Made by a program: the position numbers and the translations under genes. Positions 34,906 through 44,046 of a stretch of DNA of 64,000 bases are shown here, one piece after another (positions within the stretch are counted from its first letter, which is position 1; every line of letters starts with the position of its first letter). The DNA comes from VXYL01 sp965116935 (GTDB lineage: Bacteria; Pseudomonadota; Gammaproteobacteria; Pseudomonadales; Azotimanducaceae). The DNA lies in the NCBI GenBank assembly GCA_965116935.1, contig OZ220737.1:4464001-4528000 (forward strand), given 5' to 3'. Under the pieces are notes generated by a model. The model did not search any database. It was not told where the DNA came from and saw only the letters and a list, made by a program, of their open reading frames with translations.

Positions 34906-35796
34906 TCATTGTTCCACGCCATCAAAGCACTTGCATTGGCGTTCAGTGCGACACGTAGCTGCGAATCCTCTACGACGTAATTCTTCCAACCATCGCTCGC
35001 AACGAGCGGAAACGTCCTCTTGGGCCAGTTCCATAGAGTGACCGACGCCAAAGAACGGCTCTACAGTCCAGATTCGATCAAAGGACGTGCCGATAGTGAC
35101 GCAACCACAACGGGCACGTCGCCTGCTGCGGTCGTCTCGACTGGTCATGAGACCATAGAGGTCCATACACATGTTGCCATTTCCGTCGGATAAGCGATGG
35201 TGGCCGTGGCTGTCACGACAATCCACAGTAGTAGCTTCTTCGATTGCATCGGCAACGCTATCCAAACTCCAAGCGAAAGTTGCGCCTTGGTACTTTGGAC
35301 GACGTTCACGGAGGGGTTCGTCCAAAAAGGAGTACCTCACCGTAGCGGCGATATAGGGCTCCTCGGCTGACGTCCTAGTCGAGGGCGCGTCGCCTTGGCT
35401 CATTGGGGCAGGTGGCATCTCGACTGGATCGGCATCGCAACCCCACGCCCTGATCACGCAGTTAGCGTTAGTGCTGCCGTATTGCCTACAGAACCCCATG
35501 GCGTTGGCCTGGGCCTCGCCACTGGTGGGCGCGTGGCCGTAGGCGGTGCTGCCCCGGGATTGGTCAGCCGCGAACGCCGCGCAGGTGTTGCTGAACCTGC
35601 GAACTATGCTGCAACTTGGGCCACACTCTCGCAGAGCATGGGCATGGGTATCGGCTTCAGCCTGCGTCTTGTGGCCAACGGCCCAGCCCCACTGGTCGCC
35701 CTTGGCCGAGTCAACGGCGATGGCACCGACGGCCAACGCTTCAACCGTCAACAGGATTGCGGCTACGACGCCCGTGGTTGCCAGCAGTTTTCTCAT
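34906..35796 (-). CDS. Secreted DUF4189 protein
   Basis: A 296-aa protein with a signal peptide (about residues 1-25). The DUF4189 domain follows (residues 30-125): GWAVGHKTQAEADTHAHALREC, CAAFAADQSRGSTAYGHAPTSGEAQANAMGFC and CVIRAWGCDADP, with the regular Cys pairs of the family. The C-terminal 150 residues have extra Cys (CMDLYG, ARCGCVTIG, CKCFDG) and are not recognised. AGAGGAGACGAGA before the ATG at 35796 decides the start. DUF4189 proteins are exported, disulfide-rich and of unknown role; some are implicated in bacterial competition. Confidence 0.75.
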   Translation of the reverse strand: MRKLLATTGVVAAILLTVEALAVGAIAVDSAKGDQWGWAVGHKTQAEADTHAHALRECGPSCSIVRRFSNTCAAFAADQSRGSTAYGHAPTSGEAQANAMGFCRQYGSTNANCVIRAWGCDADPVEMPPAPMSQGDAPSTRTSAEEPYIAATVRYSFLDEPLRERRPKYQGATFAWSLDSVADAIEEATTVDCRDSHGHHRLSDGNGNMCMDLYGLMTSRDDRSRRRARCGCVTIGTSFDRIWTVEPFFGVGHSMELAQEDVSARCERWLEELRRRGFAATCRTERQCKCFDGVEQ

Positions 35797-35813
35797 TCTC
35801 GTCTCCTCTTTGG

Positions 35814-36185
35814 TCATTGGGTTGGATGCACGGACGTATCGACCACGTTCGGCCCCTCTTCGGACTCCCCTGCCGTTCCAGGCGCTACCTCCTGCCTCGC
35901 GATTGCAGTGCATGGCGACGGGTCCAGAACCCGAATGAAGACCGATCGACTGATCAACCACCGGTCCTGTTGTGCCAGCGCCTCGCTGTCCGCGAACTGA
36001 GGATGCGCCGGGTCGTTCGTGCGCCGATGGCGGGCGTGGATCTCGGCGTCGACGCCCAAGTCGTGCAGCAAAAGCTCCAGCACGCTCGCGACCGTGGCCG
36101 CACGCAGCCTGGCGGCTTCTTCGTTTAGCTGATCGGAGTGTGGGACGTTGTCGAACGGCGCGTCGCTGTAGTAGCCGACTACTAG
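35814..36185 (-). pseudogene. 3' part of the MITE-split membrane-protein gene
   Basis: An open frame with coding character but no own start (YYSDAPFDNVPHSDQLNEE, LHDLGVDAEIHARHRRTND, WLISRSVFIRVLDPS), ending at the stop 35814-35816. It begins at the CTAG of the MITE insertion. If the 171-bp element and one CTAG copy are removed, it continues exactly in frame the gene that starts at 37050, giving a 353-aa protein. This half is soluble. No family was recognised. Confidence 0.8.
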
Positions 36186-36360
36186 GGCGTGTTCACACTA
36201 CGCGCTGCCGTTGCCACTGCATCCCTAGTAGATTCAATGGGATGCGCGACGAACGGTCGATCCAGTCGGCAAACTCGAAGGCTGCCGATGGCACTCCATA
36301 GGTGATTGATTTAAATGGATAAAGTGTGCCTTCTTGGCGACAAGTGTTAACACGCCCTAG
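36182..36360. mobile_element. Non-autonomous MITE with CTAG target duplication
   Basis: A 171-bp element (36186-36356) bounded by inverted repeats GGCGTGTTCACACT and AGTGTTAACACGCC (13 of 14 positions match) and flanked on each side by CTAG. It encodes nothing of its own apart from a short readthrough tail. CTAG duplication and size fit an IS5-type (YTAR-target) MITE, which is inference. Its ends are also seen at 38037 and 38544. Confidence 0.85.
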
Positions 36361-37050
36361 CATGCACAGGTCGCCAGCGTCGCAATGCTCGGCCAGGTAG
36401 GCAGCGGCCAGCCTGAGCCGCCTCATGTGCGCCGGCGTCGGGCAGACGTCAACGCCGTTCAGGCTCGCGCGCCCTTCATCGAGGCCCGCATTCTCGAAGA
36501 GCAACGGGCAGGGAGCGACCCTGGCACCCACCCGCGCGGCTGCCTCGTCGAGTTCCGCGGTCGCCGCAACCAGATGCGCCACGGTGCGCCCTACGCGATC
36601 TGAGGCATCCAACAGGCACCTGGCAACGACATCTTGCGGAACCGAAGTCTTGGAGTTCACGGCGTCCTTGTCTCGCAGAGCTTGCACCAACTCCTCGCAA
36701 GATTCCAGCTTCGGCGGATCCAGCAGCGAATGGTGAAAGACGACGACAGCCGTGGAAAGGAGAAAGCTGACCACACCGACCGTGGCGAGCGCACGACCGA
36801 GCGCGCCTTCGGAGCCCGCGCCAGACCAATAGTGTCGCACCACATCCACAACCGCGAGCATCCAGTCCTTGGCGAACGCGAGGCCGAGCGCCAGAATCGA
36901 TGCCCCGCCGACAATCCAGCGGAGGTCTTCCGCGGCGCTTTGCGCAATCCAGTCGCCAGCAAACCACCCCGCCAAGGCCCCCAGCAAAACCACGATCACG
37001 CCAGTAAACCAACACCTTGGCACGCCACACCCGCACAGACTTCTCGTCAA
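36193..37050 (-). pseudogene. 5' part of the MITE-split membrane-protein gene
   Basis: It currently reads 285 aa, of which only the first ~231 (to DAGDLCM, 36361-37050) are native; the last 54 are read from the MITE. Three hydrophobic helices (residues about 15-33, 43-60, 90-110) are followed by a periplasmic or cytoplasmic region with Cys (SCEELVQALRD, ARCLLDASDR, APCPLLFENAGLDEG). The start overlaps the upstream gene by ATGA. The original protein would have been 353 aa. The family was not recognised. The truncated product with a foreign tail may still be made. Confidence 0.8.
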
Positions 37051-37778
37051 CCACGGTCATTGCAGCCGGGATTGCCACCTTGCCGTTTGGTCGGCTCAGT
37101 GCTGGGAAGAGGGCGAGCCGCGGGTGGCGACGATTCGCCGGGGCACTGGTCGCCGGCGTCTGCGGCAGTCCCGAACATCGGGGAAGCCCCGAGCGAACGA
37201 CGTGGTGCTGAGACGCGGGCCTCGCTGATCGCCAACCCGACCATGCCGCCACATGCGACCAATGCGGCGACAGCAAGGTGAAAGGCGGCCGCGTTGTCCA
37301 GCGCCGATCGGGCGAGCACCAAGTTGAGAGCGATGCCTGCCACCATTGCCGCCAAGCCCACCTTCGCTACCCGCGGCAAGCGTGGGATCCGCCAACAGCC
37401 GACCAGCACGCTGCCGGCAACCATGACGCCGAGGGGCATCGCCAGCAACGCCACCCATGGCATTCGGCATGAGTGCTGGCCAGGCCACAATGCCACCACG
37501 GCACCGACGATTCCCGCCAAGGCAACTGCCACCACGGCGATAGGCGCGTCGCTGATTCCTCGCCATCCCAGACGCAGCAGCCACGCACCCCCCATCGCTA
37601 CAAACGCGGCGATGATGGGACCGGCCAGGCCATGCGTTGCGGCGATGACGGCATCCGCGCGTTGCAGCAGTTCCCATGCCGCAGCCGTTCCGTCCTTGCC
37701 GGCTTGACAGACGCGGGCATCGACGGCAAAGCCGGGCCCGGAGTCCGACGCCTCGGACTGCGCCCAGCCGAACACCAA
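37047..37778 (-). CDS. Uncharacterised multi-helix membrane protein
   Basis: A 243-aa protein with about five hydrophobic helices between residues 50 and 185 (GPIIAAFVAMGGAWLLRLG, PIAVVAVALAGIVGAVVALW, WVALLAMPLGVMVAGSVLVG, GLAAMVAGIALNLVLA, FHLAVAALVACGGMVGLAI) and a charged C-terminal tail. No ATG is available; TTG at 37778 or GTG at 37775 (GGAG upstream) are the candidate starts. It overlaps the MITE-split gene downstream by ATGA, so the two form an operon and probably a membrane complex. No homologous family was recognised. Confidence 0.55.
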   Translation of the reverse strand: MVFGWAQSEASDSGPGFAVDARVCQAGKDGTAAAWELLQRADAVIAATHGLAGPIIAAFVAMGGAWLLRLGWRGISDAPIAVVAVALAGIVGAVVALWPGQHSCRMPWVALLAMPLGVMVAGSVLVGCWRIPRLPRVAKVGLAAMVAGIALNLVLARSALDNAAAFHLAVAALVACGGMVGLAISEARVSAPRRSLGASPMFGTAADAGDQCPGESSPPAARPLPSTEPTKRQGGNPGCNDRG

Positions 37779-37867
37779 CGCTCCGGCGCCGGCCGCCGCG
37801 ATGTTCCTTGGCCGCGCGCAGCGCGGCGAGGCCCGAGGTCGTCTAGGGTTTGGCTATGAAGGCAACA

Positions 37868-37887
37868 AAGGAAGGAAGGAAGGAAGG
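37868..37887. repeat. Tetranucleotide tract (AAGG)x5
   Basis: Five perfect AAGG units about 90 bases upstream of the membrane-protein operon start. Such tracts can change length by slippage; here it is outside any coding frame. Confidence 0.8.
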
Positions 37888-38036
37888 AGCAAGATTCGAG
37901 CCAATCTGACGCTTCCGGGGGTTCGTCCTACACACGGACGTTGCGGGTTGCCGATGTCCTTCAAAATGCATGCGTCGAATGATAGCGCACTGTTCGCCAA
38001 GCGCGAAAGTCGTGTGGCTCCACATTGGGACGTTAA

Positions 38037-38544
38037 GGCGTGTTAGCACTTGCGTTCGCGGTGCCTATTTCGACGGAGTACGGCACAGGGCCTTCGGAGT
38101 TCCCACCCCGCCGGGGACGCCGAGTCGCTGACGCGGAGGGAACTGACGCCGGCCACGCACCGCGAGGGCGACCTTGAGGCGAGCTTTTGGGGGGAGGGCA
38201 TCTTGCCCTCCCACGCGCCGCAAGGCGCGGTCCGTGCGTGCCTGTTGCGTCCACCTTGAGCCGCCCCTGTCGGCGCGTGCGACGGCGAGACGCCCTCGCC
38301 CCCAGGGCCTCGCTTCGAGTCGAATTCTCAAAGTATCAATGGGTTACACGATTTGTTCCATACGAGGGAAGGCATTCTGCCTTCCCTCCATGACGCAAGG
38401 CACGCCCGGTGGGGCCGTTCCAGTCGGAGCCTGTGCTTCATGGCGAAACGCACGCCTGTCGGCGTGCCAGGGAGGGCGAGACGCCCTCCCTCCGAGGGCC
38501 GTCCAGTCCGACAAAGCTGCCAAGGCAACAAGCGTGAACACGCC
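38037..38544. repeat. Repeat island: MITE-type ends enclosing four family-A hairpins
   Basis: The left end GGCGTGTTAGCACTTG (38037, preceded by TTAA) and the inverted right end ...GTGAACACGCC (to 38544, followed by CTAG) are the same termini as the MITE at 36186-36356. Between them are four family-A hairpins: 38189-38229, 38281-38305 (inverted), 38363-38391 and 38467-38500 (inverted), i.e. two successive facing pairs. No gene lies here. Confidence 0.7.
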
Positions 38545-38653
38545 CTAGGCGGCCAGGGCATCCGGTCCTCCATCGCGACGCATGGGCGTGCTTGCAGGGC
38601 CGTGCCACGGCAAGTGGGGTAGTCTCTTGCCGAAGGGAAAGGGGGAGAGCGGC

Positions 38654-40264
38654 ATGGCTGAGTCCGGGGAACCGAAGGCGCCGGCGGTTGGTGGGCGCTA
38701 CGCCCGCTATGTCACCGTCGTTCTCGTCATCGTCTATATCTTCAACTTCGTCGATCGGCAAATCATCACCATCCTCGCCGAAGACATCAAAGCCGACCTT
38801 GGCATTTCAGACGCGCAAATCGGTTTCCTCTACGGCACTGCATTCGCGGTCTTTTACGCCATTTTCGGCATCCCGCTTGGCAAGCTGGCAGATACTTGGA
38901 CGCGCAAGAACCTCATCGCCATCGGGCTTGGCTTTTGGAGCCTGATGACCGCGCTCTCTGGCACGGCCCGCAGCTTCGCCTCCCTCGGCGCATACCGCGT
39001 CGGGGTGGGCATCGGCGAAGCGAGCGCGACGCCAGCGGCGTTCTCGATGCTGTCGGACTACTTCCCGCCGCGGGTGCGCGCCACGGTGCTTGCAATCTAT
39101 TCGAGCGGCATCTACATCGGCGCTGGCATCGGCATCCTCATCGGTGGCTTTGTCGTCGCCGGCTGGGACGGCATGTATCCGGATCCAGCCAGCGCGCCGC
39201 TGGGCCTTAAGGGGTGGCAGGCGGCATACCTGACCGTAGGCATTCCAGGCCTCTTGATGGCGCTATGGGTCTACACCCTGCGCGAGCCGACGCGGGGGCA
39301 GAGCGAGGGTCTCGTCACGCCGCCGCACCCGCACCCGTTCCGCGAGACCTGGCGGGAGCTGATGTCTGTGCTCCCTCCGTTCACCGTCTTGATGCTGGTG
39401 CGAGAGCAAGCCTCAACGGCGACGATCACCCGCAATCTGGGCGGCGCGGCTGTCATCGCCCTCGCCGCTTGGGGGTTGATCGCCCTCACCGACGATCCGG
39501 AACAGTGGATCGCGCTCGGCCTCGGCACCTACGCGGCGTTCTCTTGGATTCAGACCTTGGGGCTGCGCGACCGACCGGCGTTCGCCATGATGTTCGGCAG
39601 CCGGGCTTTCATCTATGCTGCCGTTGGCTTCCCGACCATCTCCCTCGTCACCTACGCCTTCGCCGCCTGGGCCCCGCCCTACTTCATGCGCGTCCACGGC
39701 ATCGGCGCTGGCGAAGCGGGGCTCGTGCTGGGCGCCTCCTTTGCACTCGCCGGCCTCATCGGCGTCACCGCCGGCGGCGTCATCTCAGACCGACTCAGGC
39801 AACGCACCGGCAACGCAAGGGTTTACGTGGGTATGGGCTCCATCGTGCTGACGGTGCCGACGGCACTGGGCCTGCTGCTCACCGACGACCTCATCGTCGC
39901 CTATACCTTCAACTTCCTCGTCAGCATCTTCTCCTCCTGCTGGATCGGCGCCGCCGCGAGCACGGTGAACGACCTCGTGATGCCGAGAATGCGCGCCATC
40001 GCCTCGGCGTTCTACCTTCTCATGGCCACCGTTGGCCTGGCACTCGGCCCCTACGCCGTCGGCGAGCTGAGCGACGTGCTCACAGCCTCGGGGCAGACGC
40101 CCGCCGAAGCGCTGCGCACGAGCCTCCTAGCCTCGGTGACGCTGCTGGCCATTCCCGCCGTGTTCCTCGTCCTGCTGCATGCCAGGTTGATCCCCGAGGA
40201 AGCGAACCGCCTCGAGCGGGCACGTGCTGCCGGCGAGCCGGTGCCGCAGGGAGACCAGCCATGA
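38654..40264 (+). CDS. Major facilitator superfamily transporter
   Basis: A 536-aa inner-membrane transporter with about 12-14 helices. The signature between helices 2 and 3 is GIPLGKLADTWTRKNLIAIGLGFWSLMTALSG; the typical MFS opening YIFNFVDRQIITILAEDIKADLGISDAQIG and YRVGVGIGEASATPAAFSMLSDYFPPRVRATVLA place it in the group of sugar-phosphate/organic-acid antiporters often called spinster-like. A central insertion of two helices (residues about 255-330) enlarges it. GGGGGAGA precedes the ATG at 38654. It is coupled to the PQQ-dehydrogenase by ATGA, suggesting transport of that enzyme's substrate or product. Confidence 0.9.
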   Translation: MAESGEPKAPAVGGRYARYVTVVLVIVYIFNFVDRQIITILAEDIKADLGISDAQIGFLYGTAFAVFYAIFGIPLGKLADTWTRKNLIAIGLGFWSLMTALSGTARSFASLGAYRVGVGIGEASATPAAFSMLSDYFPPRVRATVLAIYSSGIYIGAGIGILIGGFVVAGWDGMYPDPASAPLGLKGWQAAYLTVGIPGLLMALWVYTLREPTRGQSEGLVTPPHPHPFRETWRELMSVLPPFTVLMLVREQASTATITRNLGGAAVIALAAWGLIALTDDPEQWIALGLGTYAAFSWIQTLGLRDRPAFAMMFGSRAFIYAAVGFPTISLVTYAFAAWAPPYFMRVHGIGAGEAGLVLGASFALAGLIGVTAGGVISDRLRQRTGNARVYVGMGSIVLTVPTALGLLLTDDLIVAYTFNFLVSIFSSCWIGAAASTVNDLVMPRMRAIASAFYLLMATVGLALGPYAVGELSDVLTASGQTPAEALRTSLLASVTLLAIPAVFLVLLHARLIPEEANRLERARAAGEPVPQGDQP

Positions 40265-42303
40265 CCTCCGCCGCCGCCAGCGCCCGGATCGCCGCGGCGG
40301 CAGTCGCGATGGCGACGATCTTGCCCGGGTGCTCGCCGCCTGAGTCGGTGGACGTGGACTGGCCCGTCTATCTCGGCGACTCCGGACGCTCCCACTACTC
40401 CGCGCTGGACCAGATCAACCGCGACAACGTCGCTTCCCTTGAGCTCGCGTGGGTGTACGACTCCGGCGAACCGAGCGGCACCATGTACACCAGCCCCCTC
40501 GTGATCGACGGCGTGTTCTATGGCCTGTCGCCCAAGCTCGTGCCGTTCGCGCTCGATGCGGCCACGGGCGAGGAAGTCTGGCGCAACGAGACCCTCGATC
40601 TACCGGGCGCCGCCCAACGCGGCCTCACGTGGTGGGAGCGGGGCAGCGACAGGCGCATTCTGTTCGCCGCCGGCCGAGAACTCATCGCCCTGAACGCCGA
40701 CGATGGCCAACTGGTCCCTGGTTTCGGCGAGGGCGGTCGCCTCGACATGCGCCCGAAGGAAGACGACCGCGGCGGCCACTTCGGCCTCACCGCGCCCGGC
40801 GTCGTGTTCGAGGACAAGATCATCACGGGCTTCGCCACCGCCGAGTGGGCAGACGCCTTCCCCGGCTCCATCCGCGCCTTCAGCGCCATCGACGGCGAAC
40901 TCGTCTGGCAGTTCAACATGATTCCCGCCCCGGGCGAACGCGGTTCGGAGACCTGGGCCGAAGGCTCGCTAGCGCAAGCCGGCGGTGCGAACGCCTGGAC
41001 CGCCATGACCCTCGACGAGGAACGCGCCCTGCTGTTCGTGCCCACCGGCTCCGCCACGCCCGACTTCGTGGGCGCACCCCGGCTCGGCGACAACCTCTAC
41101 GCCAACAGCATTGTTGCCTTGGACGCCCGCACCGGCGAATACCGCTGGCACTACCAAGTGATGCGCCACGACCTGTGGGACCGCGACAACCCCTCGCCCC
41201 CCACCCTCGTGCAACTCGAGCGCGACGGCAAGACCATCGATGCCGTCACCCTCACCACCAAGTCCGGCCATCTGTTCGTCTTCGACCGCGAGACCGGCGA
41301 GTCGCTGCATCCCATCTTCGAGGCCGAGACAGCGATGGAAAGCTCCATGCCGGGCGAAGTGACGGCAGCCACGCAGCCCATCTCCAGCATCGCCTTCAGC
41401 CGCCAGACCTTTGAGGTGACGAACCGCACGCCGGAAGCACGCGCCGCAGTGCTCGAGAAGATCAAGGACTACGACATCCGTCCGTGGGCACCGCCCAAGG
41501 TGGGCACGATCCTCCTGTTCCCGTGGTACGACGGCGGCGCAGAATGGGGAGGTTCCGCCTTTGACCCAGCAACCAACCGGTTAATACTGAACGCAAACGA
41601 CGTTGCCGGCCCGCTAACGCTGAGCGAAACCCCGGTCGGCTTCAGCAAGGCCGCCAGCTACGCCCAACACTGCGGCAGCTGCCATGCACCCGACTTCAGC
41701 GGCACCGACGCGGGGCCGAGCCTCGCTGGTGTCATCGAGCGCCTCGGCTACTCCGAAACACTCGCAATCATCAAAGAAGGCAAGGGCCGAATGGCCGGTT
41801 TCGCGCATTTGGAAGAACACGTCCTGAGCGGCATCGCCCAACACTTGCTACAGCCGGAACCGGTGATCGACGAACCCACCACCGAAGTCACCTACGCCCA
41901 CTGCTGCTACGTGTATCTGCGCGACCACGAGGACCTGCCGGGCAACACGCCACCTTGGGGCACGCTGAACTCGATAGACCTCGCAACCGGCGAAATCGTC
42001 TGGCAAGTACCCTTCGGCAACTTCCCCACCCACCCAGACCTCGGCTTCGGCGCGGTCAACTACGGCGGCCCGGTGGTAACCAAATCCGGTCTCATCTTCA
42101 TCGGCGCCACCCCCGATCGGAAGTTCCGCGCCCACGACACACGGGACGGCAGCATCCTCTGGGAAACGGAGCTCACCGCCGCCGCCTTCTCCACCCCCGC
42201 CGTGTATAGCGTCGCGGGCAAGCAATACGTCTCCATCGCCGCCGGCGGCGGCCGCATGGGCCCACCCTCCGGCGCCGAATACTTCACCTTCAGCCTGCCA
42301 TAG
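40261..42303 (+). CDS. PQQ-dependent quinoprotein dehydrogenase with cytochrome c insert
   Basis: A 680-aa lipoprotein-like exported enzyme (signal and Cys at ATILPGCSPPE, residues about 15-25). PQQ beta-propeller repeats run through the protein: SHYSALDQINRDNVASLELAWVYD, LDAATGEEVWRNE, FSAIDGELVWQFN, LDARTGEYRWHYQ, NSIDLATGEIVWQVPFG and FIGATPDRKFRAHDTRDGSILWE. A cytochrome c domain with CGSCH (Cys at residue 471) is inserted in the last third, as in type II quinohaemoproteins. It oxidises an alcohol or polyol in the periplasm and passes electrons through haem c. Start ATG overlaps the MFS stop. A stub of a related gene lies at 47886-48010. Confidence 0.9.
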   Translation: MTSAAASARIAAAAVAMATILPGCSPPESVDVDWPVYLGDSGRSHYSALDQINRDNVASLELAWVYDSGEPSGTMYTSPLVIDGVFYGLSPKLVPFALDAATGEEVWRNETLDLPGAAQRGLTWWERGSDRRILFAAGRELIALNADDGQLVPGFGEGGRLDMRPKEDDRGGHFGLTAPGVVFEDKIITGFATAEWADAFPGSIRAFSAIDGELVWQFNMIPAPGERGSETWAEGSLAQAGGANAWTAMTLDEERALLFVPTGSATPDFVGAPRLGDNLYANSIVALDARTGEYRWHYQVMRHDLWDRDNPSPPTLVQLERDGKTIDAVTLTTKSGHLFVFDRETGESLHPIFEAETAMESSMPGEVTAATQPISSIAFSRQTFEVTNRTPEARAAVLEKIKDYDIRPWAPPKVGTILLFPWYDGGAEWGGSAFDPATNRLILNANDVAGPLTLSETPVGFSKAASYAQHCGSCHAPDFSGTDAGPSLAGVIERLGYSETLAIIKEGKGRMAGFAHLEEHVLSGIAQHLLQPEPVIDEPTTEVTYAHCCYVYLRDHEDLPGNTPPWGTLNSIDLATGEIVWQVPFGNFPTHPDLGFGAVNYGGPVVTKSGLIFIGATPDRKFRAHDTRDGSILWETELTAAAFSTPAVYSVAGKQYVSIAAGGGRMGPPSGAEYFTFSLP

Positions 42304-42412
42304 GAAACCCAGGTCGGCGATCAGCCACTGCAACGGCTGACGCTGGCTGTCGCACAGACAAGCCAGACGGATTACGCCGAAGGGCGAGCACCAGCGCTGC
42401 GAAGTCAGGCGG

Positions 42413-42805
42413 TTACCGAGCGTACGCCAGTGCCGCTACTGCCGCGTCCAAGGAACGCCGCAGGTCACGCGACATCGTCCTCTGCAGCGCCACTGGAAAA
42501 CTAGGATACTCCGCGGGATGTGCCGCTGCCGTCAGCAACTGGCAGGCGCTCCTAGTCGTGATCATCAAGTTGAAGCACCACTTTGTCTCCTCGTCCTGAA
42601 TTGGATTCGACGTGCGGTTGAGCAGTGTCATCATGGACATCTTCGCGGCTTCGTCGCCACTGATGTCGGGTTCGAGTGCCCGCGCCAAAGCCTTCGCAAG
42701 CTTGACGAGCGCTTCTGGGCTCGTCTCGTTGACACGCCGCCAGATTGTCGCCACCAGCGAGTGATAGCTTGGGCGGGCGCTAGCGGTACCCTCTGGCCGA
42801 CGCAC
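42413..42805 (-). CDS. Small helical protein, third gene of the ATPase unit
   Basis: A 130-aa protein from a GTG at 42805, overlapping the end of the 213-aa gene by 26 bases. It is predicted all-helical, with ETSPEALVKLAKALARALEPD, EAAKMSMMTLLN, CFNLMITTRSACQLLTAA and LRRSLDAAVAALAYAR. No family was recognised and there is no signal peptide or membrane segment. Its place as the last gene of a coupled three-gene minus-strand unit suggests an accessory subunit of the ATPase system. A later start is possible. Confidence 0.5.
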   Translation of the reverse strand: MRRPEGTASARPSYHSLVATIWRRVNETSPEALVKLAKALARALEPDISGDEAAKMSMMTLLNRTSNPIQDEETKWCFNLMITTRSACQLLTAAAHPAEYPSFPVALQRTMSRDLRRSLDAAVAALAYAR

Positions 42806-43421
42806 GCCCTAACGCTGCTTCCACCTGATCAAGTTCCTCACGGACGGGTGTGCCGTCGAACAAGCGGTCTGCAATGCTCTGGACCTTTCTTGGTGACGCC
42901 TCAGCCACCCTAAGTCGGTTGAGCAACGCCACATCTAGCTCGTAAAGCAGCCGCGAGATGTCAGCCACATCGAGCCGCGCCTCGTCCAAGCGAGCGACGA
43001 CATCCCATGTCAACTCCATTACGGTCGTCGTTACGGTCCGTCCCCTTGCCTCGACGACAGGGAACCAATCTGGGAGTTCGATCGGCGACGACGCATCCAC
43101 GATCTCCAAGCCCCGTTTGGCTAGAAGAACGAGATCGACGCCAACAACCCCCGCCCCTCCTTGCTCCAGATTGTCCCTCGCCTCCTCAAGGACTTCGCCA
43201 ACGTCCGCCATGACGGTGTTCGAGTCCGTGAATAGATTGGGCGTTCCAAGCCGCCACGGCACAAGAAGTCGATCGCCATGCGTGCGTTCACGCAGTTTTC
43301 CGGCGAACGCGTCGCGACCTTGGCTGCCCACATCTACCCAGTAGATCCGTAGCGGGCCGGTGTCTGAACGGCGCCGAATCTCCGCTGCCACCTCCTGTGG
43401 AGTCAACAATCCCCGCATCAT
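42780..43421 (-). CDS. Uncharacterised protein, second gene of the ATPase unit
   Basis: A 213-aa soluble protein opening MRGLLTPQEVAAEIRRRSDTGPLRIYWVDVGSQGRDAFA, with LFTDSNTVMADVGEVLEEARDNLEQGG and LAKRGLEIVDASSPIELPDWFPV, then a helical C-terminus (VADISRLLYELDVALLNRLRVAEASPRK, VREELDQVEAALGRA). No catalytic signature was identified. It starts 12 bases after the end of the split ATPase gene and overlaps the 130-aa gene. The family was not recognised; the gene order points to a dedicated partner of the ATPase. Confidence 0.55.
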   Translation of the reverse strand: MMRGLLTPQEVAAEIRRRSDTGPLRIYWVDVGSQGRDAFAGKLRERTHGDRLLVPWRLGTPNLFTDSNTVMADVGEVLEEARDNLEQGGAGVVGVDLVLLAKRGLEIVDASSPIELPDWFPVVEARGRTVTTTVMELTWDVVARLDEARLDVADISRLLYELDVALLNRLRVAEASPRKVQSIADRLFDGTPVREELDQVEAALGRASARGYR

Positions 43422-43433
43422 GCCTCCGCCGGT

Positions 43434-44046
43434 TCAGTCGATGCTCGGTCTGGCCAACGCCGCGATCCGTCCGAGAAGCGGAATCCTCGCCGCAACCCTC
43501 TCACCGTCGTGGAACAGGAAGTTCGCGAGCGACGCCTGCTGCAATACCGCGTCCCAAGCCGGCAATCCCTGCCCGCGCGGTCTCGGCACCCGATCCACGA
43601 GGCGCCTGAACTCGTCCACGGTGACCGACGACGTGCCGATTTCATGCAGGATACGGTAGACGGTGTATATCCATGGATTGCTCCGGTATCCCGTCGTGGA
43701 CATGTTGCGCGAGGCGTAATCACGAAAGAACGCGAACTCTTCGCGTAGGGGGAGTTCTGCGCTTGCAATCCGCTCGTCAACGAACTTGCCGAAATCCGTT
43801 CTCGTGACGCGCTCCCTGAGGTTCCTTTCCTTGGCAATGAGCCACTCGACGAATTCCACAAGCGTGTTAACAGTTAACCAAGGGTGACCGGCAACCTCTC
43901 CATACAGCGCATCCGCGAAATCGGCGGCGAAGTCGATCCTGCCGCCGAACACCTTGCCGATCAGATCGGCGAACTCGCCACTCGCGGTTCCTTGTCGATG
44001 CTCGAACAGCGGAAACGCTTCTTGACGCACGTAAGGCGCTAGCTGG
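43434..44046 (-). pseudogene. 3' part of the IS-split ATPase gene
   Basis: About 200 codons with no own start, beginning at the target duplication CTAGCTGG of the insertion sequence. It continues the ATPase in frame (LAPYVRQEAFPLFEHRQGT onward) once the IS and one 8-base copy are removed. Landmarks include FAADFADALYGEVAGHPWLTVNTLVEFVEWLIAKE and YRSNPWIYTVYRILHEIGTSSVTVDEFRRLVDRVP, resembling the helical winged-helix-like C-terminal part of STAND/AAA_14-type ATPases. It ends at 43434, 12 bases upstream of the 213-aa gene. Confidence 0.8.

Noticed and set aside
34599..35051. 150-aa minus-strand ORF between the AlbA_2 gene and DUF4189
   Set aside because: It overlaps both neighbours out of frame and has no recognisable content.
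38037..38544. Possible CRISPR-like array because of repeated hairpins
   Set aside because: The repeats alternate in orientation, differ in sequence, and have no regular spacers or cas genes.
39214..40260. N-terminal 349 residues of a 1,029-aa ORF ahead of the PQQ-dehydrogenase
   Set aside because: It is the MFS gene read out of frame; the dehydrogenase starts at 40261.
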